Shown here: positions 50,251 through 61,400 of the stretch, piece by piece
How the letters are laid out: every line of letters starts with the position of its first letter
Numbering within the stretch: the first letter of the stretch is position 1
Source of the DNA: Anarhynchus alexandrinus
Taxonomy: Eukaryota > Chordata > Aves > Charadriiformes > Charadriidae
Assembly: GCA_008711295.1 (NCBI GenBank)
Contig: VUYV01000119.1
Location: 525,159-589,158, forward strand
Direction of reading: 5' to 3'
Length of the DNA stretch: 64,000 nt
Position numbers and translations under genes: made by a program
Notes under the pieces: generated by a model
What the model was told of the DNA's origin: nothing
Seen by the model: the letters and a program-made list of their open reading frames with translations, nothing else
The model's database searches: none

Positions 50251-50908
50251 CAAATAATGGAATTATTACATTTTTTTTCAAGGGATAAGATAAATTGAAG
50301 CAGAATGCTTTTTTGCTGTGAAGAACACATTTGGGGAGTGGGGGTGGGGGTGTTTTTTTTCTTTCCCCAAAACCACACAAGAAACTTTTGACGGATTCAG
50401 TGTTAAACTGGAAAGAGCAACTGGCCTGTTGGTCTGTAATTCAGCTTTACTACTTCATGGGAGGATATTGCTATTAAAACAATAGTAGATCATTATATAT
50501 TGTGCCGTGGTTTGTATGTGCAGTTTGGAAACACATCACTAACTGTAGAGGTTACAGAACACCTACAGGAAGACAAGGATGCTTCAAGTCAGTGATGAGT
50601 ATGACTAAAGCAACTTAATTTAGATAGTTTGGAAACCACCTAGTCCCAAGTTACTTTGGTAGCTTAAATAAGGCGTGAGATACTAGACAAAAGCTATTCT
50701 AGAACTGTGTTAGAGTTACTTATTTAATGAAAGTCCTATAAAGCATGAGATAAAAATAGAATCTACATTCATTTTCTGTATAAAAGATTAATTATCTTTC
50801 AGAGTGATTTAGCAGCTTTTCACACTGGTGTCAATTTGATCCATTTCTTACTAGGCATGTTGGAAGCTTTTCACTAGTTTGGCTTTTTGATTTGGTTGTT
50901 TGCCTCAG

Positions 50909-50923
50909 AAAAAAAAAAAAAGA
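50909..50923. repeat. A tract
   Basis: A homopolymeric A run with no attached element. Confidence 0.7.
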
Positions 50924-52375
50924 ACTGTTTTAGAAAACAGAAAAAAGTTAACAAAATAACCTCAACTAAAGTCTTATTTGTATGTAATAAGTAGCAATTT
51001 CTATATAGCTTTGCCTACCAGTGTTCAATCTCTAGTGTAAAAAAATACATTGATATTCTACCAGTAGTTTAAAGCATTTTCTCAATTTTTTGGTGGAATT
51101 AAGCCCCTAACATATGTTGTGAAACGTGTCTCATTTTAAATATGTTGTTGACTTTAATGGGATTTCTCATAGGCTTATACTTAAACAAACTCATAATTCT
51201 TTTTAAAATTGGGCCTAAATTATATTTTTTCTTTAAAAATATATTTAAACTACACCACAGATTCAGACTGTCCAAAATAATGTTATTAATTTTTTTAACA
51301 TCTTATTATGCATAATAAAGAGTAATACATTTTTAAGTATTTAATTATTAGGCTTTCCCAATTGCTTTAATAACATTGTCTGATTTTTGAGTGTCAGCTT
51401 TTTTTTTTCTCCATTGCTTGAATTTATATAGTTTTTGTTTCCTGAATGTGTATAATTTGATGTTCATTATTTTGTATCAGTTCAAGACAATTTTGTTTCC
51501 AGTAAGGCATTTACAGTCTGAATTTGAGGATTTTGAATGCTGGCCCTCTGATTCTTTGTTACTCTTTTATAGCAATAAAATCATAAACCCATTCTTTAAA
51601 AGAGGTACTTTGGTTTTTTTTTAATTTACACAGAGGAGATAATTTCTGTGATTTTTGTCTATTTTATATTTCAGGATTCCCTTTAGCAGGTCAATCAGGT
51701 GATGAAAAGACACCTCTGTGTAACTTTTACTTGTAGTAATGTAAGACTGGGACAAGTCAATCGACCACTTTCTCCAATTCTCTCATTTAACGGGATCCAT
51801 ATAGCCTATAATTCTCATTTTCTCTATCCTGCCTCTTGGATTTCACTCAGTCATGTGAATTCTCTGACCTGATCCTTCCCTTGACAATTCAACACAAGTC
51901 TTAGATGCCAGATTCTTTTGTGAGAACCCCAGCTTTTTACTTTCTCTACTGTTGAGACCTTTGTTACTTGAGACAGGAGCAGGATTCCTATCACCCAACT
52001 TCTCCCAAAGTGCAACTAGTTCTTTCCATCGCCTATGAAATGGGCCTGGGTTGATTAGTTAAATGTTAAAAATGTTGACATCTTAAGTTAGATAAAAGGA
52101 ACTCAACTCAGCTATTATTTGGCATAATTTGACAACTTTAATCTTCCAGTAAATTACAGCTGTTAATTGCTAGAATTAACTTCCCAGTAATTGAACTGTG
52201 CCTTCCAGATTGCAAGAAAGGAAAACAAATTCTACCAGGTCATAGGCAATTTGGTCCCTGGAGAAAAAGCAGCTTCCAAAAATAAGGTGATAGTCAACCT
52301 GGCAACATCTTCAAACATAATGTCTATTGAGCTACATGGAGGAGATCTGGAGTAGCTAAATGAAGCAAGAAGTTC

Positions 52376-52516
52376 CAAAACACTGAACTTGGTGAAGAAG
52401 GGAGAGAGCAGACTGTATTTTCNAACTTGGTGAAGTTCTTCTTTGAAGAACTTTGAAGTTCTTCAACTTCAAAACACTGAACTTGATGAAGAAGGGAGAG
52501 AGCAGACTGTATTTTC
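52376..52516 (+). repeat. 47-bp duplication around a single N
   Basis: Copies at 52376-52422 and 52470-52516 differ at one base (ggtgaag versus gatgaag). The first copy ends immediately before an N at 52423. The 46 bases between them are themselves built from gaagttctt and its inverse. This could be a true local duplication or an assembly join. Confidence 0.9.
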
Positions 52517-54687
52517 CCCCAAGTTGGTAATTAGAAATTGGAGAACCACTTAGGCTGGCATGACCTGCTCCATGGCCCTTAAGCCACATGTCACTTTTCA
52601 GCACTTCAAGAGCAGCTCTTTCCCAGGGCCTGTGTCACAAGGAGCTTTGGCAGAAAATATTCTGGATGATCCAGACTCACAGCTCGGAGAGTGTAAGCTA
52701 AAAAATACCATCATCAATTTCCCTTCAAACCCAGGTACAGACTGAGTCCAGCTCCAATTGTCTCACTTTCTCCTACTTTTGAACTACTCCTAGAATGTTG
52801 TCTTTCAACTCATAGCTTGTGATGTTTCACAGTCATGTGAACTTTTTGATTTTTGCTTTCTTGGATCAGGAAATGTGGATACCCATTTTCTGAAGGGAGA
52901 GCAGCACATCCTTCTGTTCCCAGATGTGTAGTTCCTTCCCCCATCAATTGTCTACCTCAGTACTGACCCAGTCAGTAAGCTTTCCTTTCTGGTCTAATAA
53001 TAGATGGGTTTGAACTCCTGTTCTCGTTTCTTGTCTTCCATGCAAACTATGGCAATAAAGTCTTAAAAATACCCTGCAATGAACATGTAAAGGATGAAAT
53101 CATCTTAATTAGCAAGGTGGAGGATTGCAACTCCTCATGGTGATTCTACACAGGAAAGCGGTGGGGTTTTGTGTAAATTTGTTAAACTGCTGATGATGAT
53201 TTTTCTTAACTGTAGTATTCATTTAAGTAAGAACATATAGTCAAATATAATCAGATATACATTTTACGTTATATTTGTAAAGCACATCCCTATAGGAAAT
53301 CATACTGTACAATATCAGCTGAACTATGAAAGTACAGGGAAAATGCAGAAGATACATATGGTCATGTCACAGATTTATGCTACTGACAAGGGAAAAATCA
53401 GCTGTGTCTCATGTTTGTCATAAAGAATTGCTTAACAGATTAAGTAGCTAAAAGGAAGGAAAACATTAACAAGTATATCCAGAATAATGGACTGTTAAAT
53501 ACTTCATATGCAAAAATTCTTAAAAGCCTATGCTGCTTGTTTTTCAAAACCCACAAAAATAGAGATTTTTTTTCAAGACAGAGAACAAGGAAGTTTTAAT
53601 TCTGTGTTGTCTTTTTGGGTTTTTTTATGTCATGTCTGCTTCTTCTCCCATGAGTTTTGCAGAGCCAAAAATAAATCATTAGGTCATGCTGATATATTTT
53701 GGGATGTTTTATAGAAGACTGTTTCTATACTTCTAAAGAACCTCTTGACTGTCAGAAATAAAGTATAAATAGAACAGTTCTGATTTACTTGCCAAGCTGG
53801 TTTCTTAGCTCTCTCAAAAATTCCCAGGAACAAAAAAATTCAAAGTTAAGATTACTTCAGCATTTGTTTGATAGTGTTGTAAACATGGTCTCTATTAAAA
53901 ATTCTATAGCACTTATGGCTATCCCACTTAGCAAGTGTTTATTTCATCAATATAAGTTGCATTTGTGGATAGGAGTAACTGTTTATACACCAGTCAAGAC
54001 GTACGCACTAATTGGGCCAGCATGTCTTTGTTTCAATTCTTAAGAACAATATTAGATTTAAAGCTAGATGTGTGCTTTGTCATAACTTATGCTGTACTTC
54101 TGGATGATACTCAGGAGAAAAAGAAATCTGTGCTGAAAAACTTGCAGAAAGTGAAAACCTTCAGACTTCTCTAAATTTTGACTTCAAAGATTTCCAATTA
54201 CCAAGCTCGAAACAGCATTTTGGAAAAAGAATCATTCTGTTAAAATAATGTATTATTAGACTTGCATTTTAATAAACAGCTCTGCATGGTGGAAATTAAA
54301 ATAATTGACTAGGTAAAACTTTATTATTTATTTATTAGATTTTTATTACTGGTGCTGTTCGTTGATAGGCCTCAAGGAAGCTAATTATTTCATCTCAATG
54401 TCAGGTTTATAAGTTAGCTGTCTTTAAACAGTTGCAGCTTGAATAATTTATAAAGGTTTGAAACTAATTCATTGTGGGTTTTTAAGCAATTTTATTAGAA
54501 AAACCCAAAGCTTTATGTCTTACTTTTAGAATAACACTTTAAAAATATTTAGATAAAATATTTTTTCTTTCTTCTACTTAAAAGTTTTGAGAGACAAAAT
54601 TTCTACTCCTGGATACCATAGCCTTTAAGCCATGACTTAACGAACAGGAGTAACTAATGAGATAAGGAGTCCTAACTGTCTGCCTCA

Positions 54688-55095
54688 TCAACAGTACAGC
54701 TCTAGAGTTTTTTGACAAGTCATTGCTGGTTTGCCTTGAAACTGGACTGTAGTTTGGATGCTCAGTCGCTTCTTCAGTAGTTCTTTCACAAGAAATTCAG
54801 ACACCTTAATCTGTGCATCTGGAACGGAGCAGACAGTTGGGGAAGCATCCGCATCACCAGTCACGTACGCTATCCCTACTTTCAAGTCTGAACCTTTAAC
54901 ATTTGACATTTAAGTAAGCCAATGAGGCACCAAGCTCTTGAAAACCAAAGTTTTCAAGAGCTTCCACAAGCTCTCTTCCTCCGGATGCCTGCTTTGAAAA
55001 CTTGGGACTAGTTAAAACTTTTAGCTAGCATTTAACTCTTCTGGAATTGCAGATAACTCACAAAAGCCTAGGTATTTTTGAGAAGCTAGGACCCT
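54688..55095 (-). pseudogene. Unidentified frame-broken protein-like stretch
   Basis: The minus strand carries three abutting open stretches in different frames that together read like one globular protein. The first (55095 down to 55024) contains SQKYLGFCELSAIPEELNAS. The second (55021 to 54902) contains FSKQASGGRELVEALENFGF and then QELGASLAYL. The third (54909 to 54688) contains KVGIAYVTGDADASP, then QIKVSEFLVKELLKK and a TGA stop. The amino-acid mix is balanced and amphipathic, unlike translated AT-rich intron. The frame changes fall near 54905 and 55022. I do not recognise the family. A processed pseudogene or a decayed transposon frame is most likely. I see no A-tail or target duplication. 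Chance is still possible. Confidence 0.4.
54932..54963. repeat. Perfect 14-bp inverted repeat
   Basis: aagctcttgaaaac (54932-54945) and gttttcaagagctt (54950-54963) are exact reverse complements separated by the four bases caaa. The hairpin lies inside the protein-like stretch on the minus strand. Confidence 0.95.
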
Positions 55096-55346
55096 GTTGT
55101 CCGTTATATATTTAATATGATAGATAACAATCTTGAAATACCGAGTAAATTGTTTTTCTTGTAAAAGGTACGTGCTTTGTCATAACATCTGCAAAATCTC
55201 AGAACTTCTGCGATGTGCTGATGTGGGCAGTATGGAGGTGACGTTTATAACAAGCTGAGGAGGGACCCCAACCTCCGGCTGTGCTTATCTGAGTTTCTCA
55301 ATGCAGTGGTATTATTGCCATTCAGAATTCAATGGGAAAATGGATT

Positions 55347-55364
55347 ATTTTTTTTTTTTCTTTT
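55347..55364. repeat. T-rich tract
   Basis: A T run precedes cttttcag. It looks like a splice acceptor but is not followed by a recognisable exon. Confidence 0.7.
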
Positions 55365-57853
55365 CAGAAAAGGTACAAAAAGCTACCTAAAGCCACCTAA
55401 AGTGGTGTTCATTTCACTCAGGAGCAAAATATCCTATCATTTACATAGGGTGAGAAGATAGCACTCATGCAGAAGGCAGAGGAGGAGGCTGTCGCTGTGA
55501 GATTTGACTAAATCATTCTCTGTCTTCCCTTTTCAGTACGACACCCGAACCAAGCAAATAACACTAAAAAAGAAAAAAGCCAGTTAGATGGGCCAGGGTT
55601 GTTTTTTGGGGAGTTGGGTTTTGGGCTTTCTTTAAATGCATTTCTGTGCAAGAAGGGGGTCAGACAATAAGATGCAATACTACAGGCAAAGCATAACTAC
55701 TAGAGAGAGTTACTTTCCATTGGTCATAACAGCGCTTTATGTGTTTCTTCTGCAACCAATTGTGCACCTTCCCAAGGCAGAACTGTGTCACCATGCTTCC
55801 GACTCAAATGCACTTTGATATTCTTGGCTAAAAAACTGAACAGAAGTAGCGAGTTGTATTATCAGACAAAAGCTGTGTACAGAATTCTTGCTGGAAGAAT
55901 ATTTAATGTTTGAAGCTCCAAGAGGTGAACTACATTGAATACTTGATTTTAAAAAAAAACCCACCTTTAATTCTGTAAATACCTTAGGTAGTATCATAAA
56001 AACTTTGTCTATTAAAGTTAACCTTGTTCAAAAAGGCTGCATCTTTATAGCAAAATTAATAGTTGTCCTAAAACATTTTCAATTTAGTTTATTAAGTCAG
56101 TGTTTTAACTTGTTAAAATTAGGATAAGCGAGTTATTTTCTGGGATGTTTATCTGATTACTTACGGATTATAGCTCTAAAGAGACAAAACATTTTCCAGA
56201 TGATTTTGCCAAAAATTTGTACTATTTCATGAGGACTCCTTTTTGTTGTGTCCAGAAGACACTCACTTTTATTCTTCTTTTAATTTGACACACAAGGTGC
56301 TTAAGAAGCAAAATAATATTGCTACCAGCAGGTGGTATACTTGTACAAACAAGAAGAGTTGAATGGAAAATTTGATTTAAACATTTTTTAATCAGAAAAT
56401 GGTATTTTGGTTAAATCTTTTGGTGAAAAAATATAATGGTAAAAGTTGCTATGAAAATTGCTGATATTTTCCTTTTCATTTTTTTAAATTAATAAAAGCC
56501 TTCAAAATTTTTCATTTTGAAATTTTATTATATTTTCATGTTGTATTTCTTCAGTCCAGGAGTGTGTAAGCTGATGTCATGGTACCTGTTTCTGACGTGA
56601 TATTATAACAAACATAATAGTCAAAATGTAAAATAAATAGATTTTTTTTTCTTGAAATTTGAAGATCATTTGCTAGATAGTTCAATTTTTGTGTCAGTGA
56701 AACTTTGAGATATTTCTACATTTTGAATAAGAAAAGCTGCACACTTAACATGGAATATATTTTACTTAATTTTAGCCATCTACAGTGATGCTCCTAATCT
56801 AAGCCATTCTGTCCATCTCTTTTTGCAGTCAGTTAAGAAAGAGAGAGGCAACCTCGATACACCATTCATTCCATCTTGGAGTTCGTTATACTGTGGTGTC
56901 ATGATAGTACTTATGAAATCTTACTAAGTACGCCACTGTGCTGAGATGGCATGACATAACAAAAAACGCATTAAAAATAAAAATGTCCTAAAAAACTGCA
57001 TATTCTTTCAAAACATTTTCCAAAAGTGAATTTTACCCAAATTTTCATTTATTTGAAATTTTTAAAAAGGCTTTTTGGGTTTGGGGGGTTTTGGTTTTGC
57101 TTTGTTTGGAGTGATGACAACACGTTCTGAAATAGAAGAAACGTTCCAAACTAGAAATCTGAGTTAAACCACAGAGTATTGTTCCAACCGCTTTCTTTTC
57201 CTCTTCTTCAAAGATAGTATTACTGTATGTCTTAATTTTAGTAACCTTAAAATTTATTGCATTTAATATTTCTAGGGATGCAGTTTATTATTCCTAGAAT
57301 ATGGTGCACTTGCATTCTGTTGTAGTTTTTGGTACTAAAAAAACAATTGTGATTCTGGCGAGTCTAACACTGACAATTTATGTATCCACTTTTTGTGTTG
57401 CCTCAGTTGTTCATTCAATGTCATGGGATTAACTAAAATGTACTGAGTATAAAACTTCATTTCATTTAGCTGTACTACATGTAGTGTTCTACTATTGCAC
57501 ATTAGTATTTGAATAGATTTGCCAAAGTTATCGTGCGTTACTTTAAAGTTTGTTTTATGTTAAATCAATTTGGTAATTTAAAAAATTCTACTTACCTTTA
57601 GTTTTACTCTGTAGACATTTGAGTTATTGTAAATTCCATTGCTATTTTTTTAAGAGGTACGTTACCTTTTTCTTACGTTTTTTTCCCCATATAGCTTTAT
57701 GCATGGTTAGTCTTATTTCCCTAAAACTACTGCTTCTTGGTATAAGCTTACTACTGTTTAATAATATAACAAGCATTCCAGAATGAACATCTCATTCTGA
57801 GATCTAAGCTTTATAAAAAATCTAGGCAATCAGGATAATTGTTAGTCCTTCTT

Positions 57854-57872
57854 TGTGTGTGTGTGTGTGTGT
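57854..57872. repeat. (TG)n microsatellite
   Basis: Nine uninterrupted TG units. Confidence 0.95.
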
Positions 57873-58019
57873 TCATTGTCGGTTTGTTCCTTCAGACTCT
57901 ATGTGATATACTAAAATCCCCAGTCCCTTTACAAATTGTCTGCATTTTATATCAATTTTCCTGATGTTCAGAAGCAAGTTATCAGACCATACAACATAAT
58001 CTGGGAATTAACCACCTTA

Positions 58020-59800
58020 GAAGTTTGTGTTTCAGGAACATCTCTATGGCCACAGCCGCCCTTTCACGTCTACTGACATTGCTCTCCTTTCTGATGTCTC
58101 ATCTAACTGAAGATTTATACATCTGGAGACATTTCTGTTTTCGGCTTCCCCTTTCTATTTTTCATCTTTTGAACTTCAGTGTCCTCAATTTTTTCACCAA
58201 AATTAAGTCATAGAACTTGCAGGAGTTGGAGGGTTTCCCTAAGAGTGTGTATTAAATATGCCTTTTTCCAGTGCCTTAAGAAGAGAATAAAAGGCACATA
58301 AATCACCCCCTCTTTTCTGACAAGGATGCTGCTCTTTAAAACAATTCTTAGAAAATTCTTCTCTGGGAATCTAGTGGATCTTTAATCATTAGTCGTCTTC
58401 TGATAGTTTTTGCTCTCTTTTCATTTGTGGACAGTTCTCTGTTCCTCTCAGCTTTGCCCTTCATTATTAATGCAAGACCATTAGTAACATGATAATAGCA
58501 GCGAAACTGTGTTGGCAGTTTTCTTTTTGCTTTTCAAAGGTGACTCCTCTGCTCCTGTTCTGATGATCAGTGGTAGTATTTTCTGTTTCTTTGAGTTCCT
58601 CCGTGCTCTATTTCATCCTTATTTGAAAGTCCACGTGAAAACATTTCCCCTCCACCCAAACCTTGCAAAGCTACAACACACAAATACGCATCTCTGTAAA
58701 AGTTTGCAAGTTTATGATTTGTATTCATGCTTCACAACTGTAAATGACTTCAAAACTTTTTCTTTCCTATTTTAAAAACTTTTGCTGTTCTCCGGTCTCC
58801 ACAGGGAAACCCGTGGATGAACTAGTATGTAATCTGCTGGTAACCTGTGCTGCATATATTATCAATTGTGTTAAAATGCATGATTTTTTCCCTTTTTCTG
58901 TTCATAAAGTAATCATAGAACCACACAGCTCAGCCCTAAACTTCACAGATTTCTGGAGTTCACTGCCTTAAACAAAAGTAGCTCAAATTCATGAGTCTCA
59001 AAATATTATAAATTATCTAAGAGATATCCTTGATTACCCAGTATTTATCCATTTATCCATCCATAATAATGCACATGGATTTCTTTCTCTTCCCATCCAC
59101 TTTCACAGTTATTTTTCTTCCATTAGTTTCCATAGTCATTGGCTTTCTTCTCACATCTCTATTCCTTACAAACTTACTACTTCTCCATTTTTTCAGCTCA
59201 GTGTTGCTTTTTCTTCAGCAATCAATAATTACATTTCAAACCTTTCATCTACGCTTTTCAATATCTTTCCCTCCCAATCTGTTGTCTTTGTAGTTTCCCG
59301 TTTCCCAGTATCATGGAAAATACTGCTGGAAGAAACCTTTTAATCTGTCCTTCTGTTTCACTCCTGCTCCAGTAAAATTATTCCAATGAATATTTTCCAT
59401 TGGTTAGACCCTGTTACTTTTCTTTTTAATTCCTCACTGCCTAACTCTAGACTTTTCTACGAAGTCCTTTTTCATTTTTAGGGCTCTGACTTTGTCTGCA
59501 TTTCTTCTCAAATTTCACCAATCACTCCTGTCTCATGTCTCTTCTCATTTTAATTGTTCACATTTTGGCAGCCCTACACAGGAGATGCAAAAATACTGCT
59601 CATTTCTCATGACGCTTCTGAATACAGCAGTGCTGGCGTGCCTTCTACCCACGCTGCCGGGATGTAAGTCATCTAGGTGGACTGCTGTGCTCTCCACACC
59701 ACCTCCTCCACCTGTCAGTAACCAGGACACTAACTGCTTAACCAAATTCGCAGGGAGCTCCTTTGCTTTCTCATTTCTACCCATGCTAGTTTGCTGTGCT
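58020..59800. other. Pyrimidine-rich stretch on the + strand
   Basis: About 1.8 kb is strongly enriched in T and C on the + strand, which leaves several open frames of 60-104 codons rich in F, L, S, P and C. These are compositional; none shows a domain. I recognise no element here, although an old decayed LINE is possible. Confidence 0.35.
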
Positions 59801-59804
59801 GATT

Positions 59805-61035
59805 AGTCATGTCTGACTAATCTGATAGCCTTCTATGGTGGGGTGACTGGATGGGTGGATGAGGGGAGGGCAGTGGATGTTTTCTACCTTGACTTCAGCA
59901 AGGCTTTCGAAACTGTCTCCCACATCATCCTCACAGGCAAGCTTAGGGAGTGTGGGTTAGATGAATGGACAGTGGGGTGGATTGAGAACTGGCTGACAGG
60001 TAGAGCTCAGAGGGTTGTGGTTAGTGGTGCAGAGTCTAGTTGGAGGTCAGTAACGAGTGGTGTCCCTCAGGGGTCAGTACTGGGTCCAGTCCTGTTCAAT
60101 ATATTCATCAATGACCTGGATGAAGGGATAGAGTGTACCATCAGCAAGTTTGCTGATGACACTAAACTGGGAGGAGTGGATGACATGCCGGAAGGCTGTG
60201 ACGCCATACAGTGTGACCTGGACAGGCTGGAGAGTTGGGCAGAGAGAAACCTTATGAAATTCAACAAGAACAAGTGTAGGGTACTGCATCTGGGGAGGAA
60301 TAACGCCATGCATCAGTACAGGTTGGGGGCTGACCTCCTGGAGAGCAGCTCTGTGGAAAGGGACCTGGGAGTCCTGGTGGAAAACAGGATGACCATGAGC
60401 CAGCAATGTGCCCTGGTGGCCAAGAAGGCCAATGGCATCCTGGGCTGCCTCAAGAAGAGTGTGGCCAGCAGGTCGAGGGAGGTCATCCTCCCCTTTTACT
60501 CTGCCTTGGTGAGGCCGCATCTGGAGTATTGTGTCCAGTTCTGGGCTCCCCGGTTCAAGAAGGACAGGGAACTGCTGGAGAAGGTCCAGCAGAGGGCTAC
60601 AAAGATGATTAGGGGATTGGAGCATCTCTCTTATGAGGAAAGACTGAGGGACTTGGGTCTTTTTAGTCTAGAGAAAAGAAGATGGAGGGGGAATCTTACT
60701 AATGCTTACAAATCCTTAAAGGGAGGGTGCCGGGGGGATGGGAACAGTCTTTTTTCAGTGGTACCCCATGATAGGACAAGAGGGAACGGGCACAAACTTG
60801 AACATAGGAAGTTCCATCTTAACATGAGGAGGAACTTCTTTACTTTGAGGGTAGCAGAGCACTGGCACAGGCTGCCCAGAGAGCTGGTGGAGTCTCCCAC
60901 TCTGGAGACATTCCAAACCCTCCTGGATGCCATCTTGTGCAACCTGCTGTAGGTGACCCTGCTCTGGCAGGGGGGTTGGACTAGATGATCTCCAGAGGTC
61001 CCTTCCAACCCCTACCATTCTGTGATTCTGTGATT
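59805..61035 (+). mobile_element. CR1 LINE, 5'-truncated, with 3' end
   Basis: Similarity to CR1 ORF2 begins abruptly with [10 protein letters not shown] (about 59807) and continues to the canonical 3' end, where ttggactagatgatctccag and ggtcccttccaacccctacc are followed by ATTCTGTG twice plus ATT (61017-61035). 5' truncation with a complete 3' end is the normal outcome of target-primed reverse transcription by CR1. The element lies in the same orientation as NBEA. The high coding integrity and the clean tail make it the youngest CR1 copy in the window. Confidence 0.95.
59843..60952 (+). CDS. CR1 ORF2 partial: reverse transcriptase palm to C-terminus
   Basis: An open frame of 369 codons encodes the C-terminal part of the CR1 ORF2 polyprotein, a non-LTR reverse transcriptase. 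Visible motifs are YLDFSKAFE at residues 15-23 (motif A, with the catalytic Asp at 17 and the usual final D replaced by E), [11 protein letters not shown] at 72-82 (motif B) and FADDTKLG at 103-110 (motif C, catalytic DD). The thumb and C-terminal region ends [20 protein letters not shown]. The frame actually continues upstream of the GTG used here, back to about 59807, so there is no genuine start. The endonuclease and the N-terminal part of the reverse transcriptase are missing. The fragment cannot retrotranspose by itself and no promoter is visible. Confidence 0.9.
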   Translation: MTGWVDEGRAVDVFYLDFSKAFETVSHIILTGKLRECGLDEWTVGWIENWLTGRAQRVVVSGAESSWRSVTSGVPQGSVLGPVLFNIFINDLDEGIECTISKFADDTKLGGVDDMPEGCDAIQCDLDRLESWAERNLMKFNKNKCRVLHLGRNNAMHQYRLGADLLESSSVERDLGVLVENRMTMSQQCALVAKKANGILGCLKKSVASRSREVILPFYSALVRPHLEYCVQFWAPRFKKDRELLEKVQQRATKMIRGLEHLSYEERLRDLGLFSLEKRRWRGNLTNAYKSLKGGCRGDGNSLFSVVPHDRTRGNGHKLEHRKFHLNMRRNFFTLRVAEHWHRLPRELVESPTLETFQTLLDAILCNLL

Positions 61036-61400
61036 ACAAATACAAGAAAAAGTGGAGAAAAAGCAAGTGGTCGCTGACAGCCCCCAGGACAAAGACAGCC
61101 CCCAGGAAATGCTGTCCCTAACCAACAGCCAAGGCATCCCTTTTTTGCCCACTGCCACAACCTCGCCTTCATCACAGTCCCCCAATATTTGTCGCCAGTG
61201 CCTTCTCCACCAGCTTCTTATGTTCTTCTTCATGGCCTGTCTTCCTGCTTTTATGACACCTCACGGGTTTGTGAACATAACTTCAGCATGTTGTACTGAT
61301 ACCCTAAGCCTTGTAGCCCTGCTCCCAGCAATCCATATTTAATCCACATGACTTCCCTAAGACACATCTGCCCAGCTTGTTTCAGAAGTTACTATGTGAA
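61036..61400. other. C-rich unidentified sequence after CR1
   Basis: Directly 3' of the CR1 tail lies C-rich sequence with a 14-base direct repeat (gacagcccccagga at 61076-61089 and 61094-61107). It contrasts with the AT-rich sequence after 61440. No coding frame with familiar features is visible. Confidence 0.4.

Noticed and set aside
51660..51760. Possible exon after atatttcag
   Set aside because: The translation does not match NBEA and no donor with a consistent phase follows.
55340..55420. Possible exon after a T tract and cttttcag
   Set aside because: The acceptor-like run is good, but the following sequence does not encode the expected NBEA continuation.
58020..59800. Several 60-104 codon plus-strand frames
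   Set aside because: They follow from pyrimidine-rich composition (F, L, S, P), with no domain or splice support.
60074..60625. 183-codon minus-strand open frame
   Set aside because: It is a shadow of the CR1 ORF2 frame on the opposite strand.
60755..61018. Minus-strand frames of 87-100 codons over the CR1 3' end
   Set aside because: Antisense of CR1 ORF2 and its 3' UTR; such frames are common over CR1 copies.
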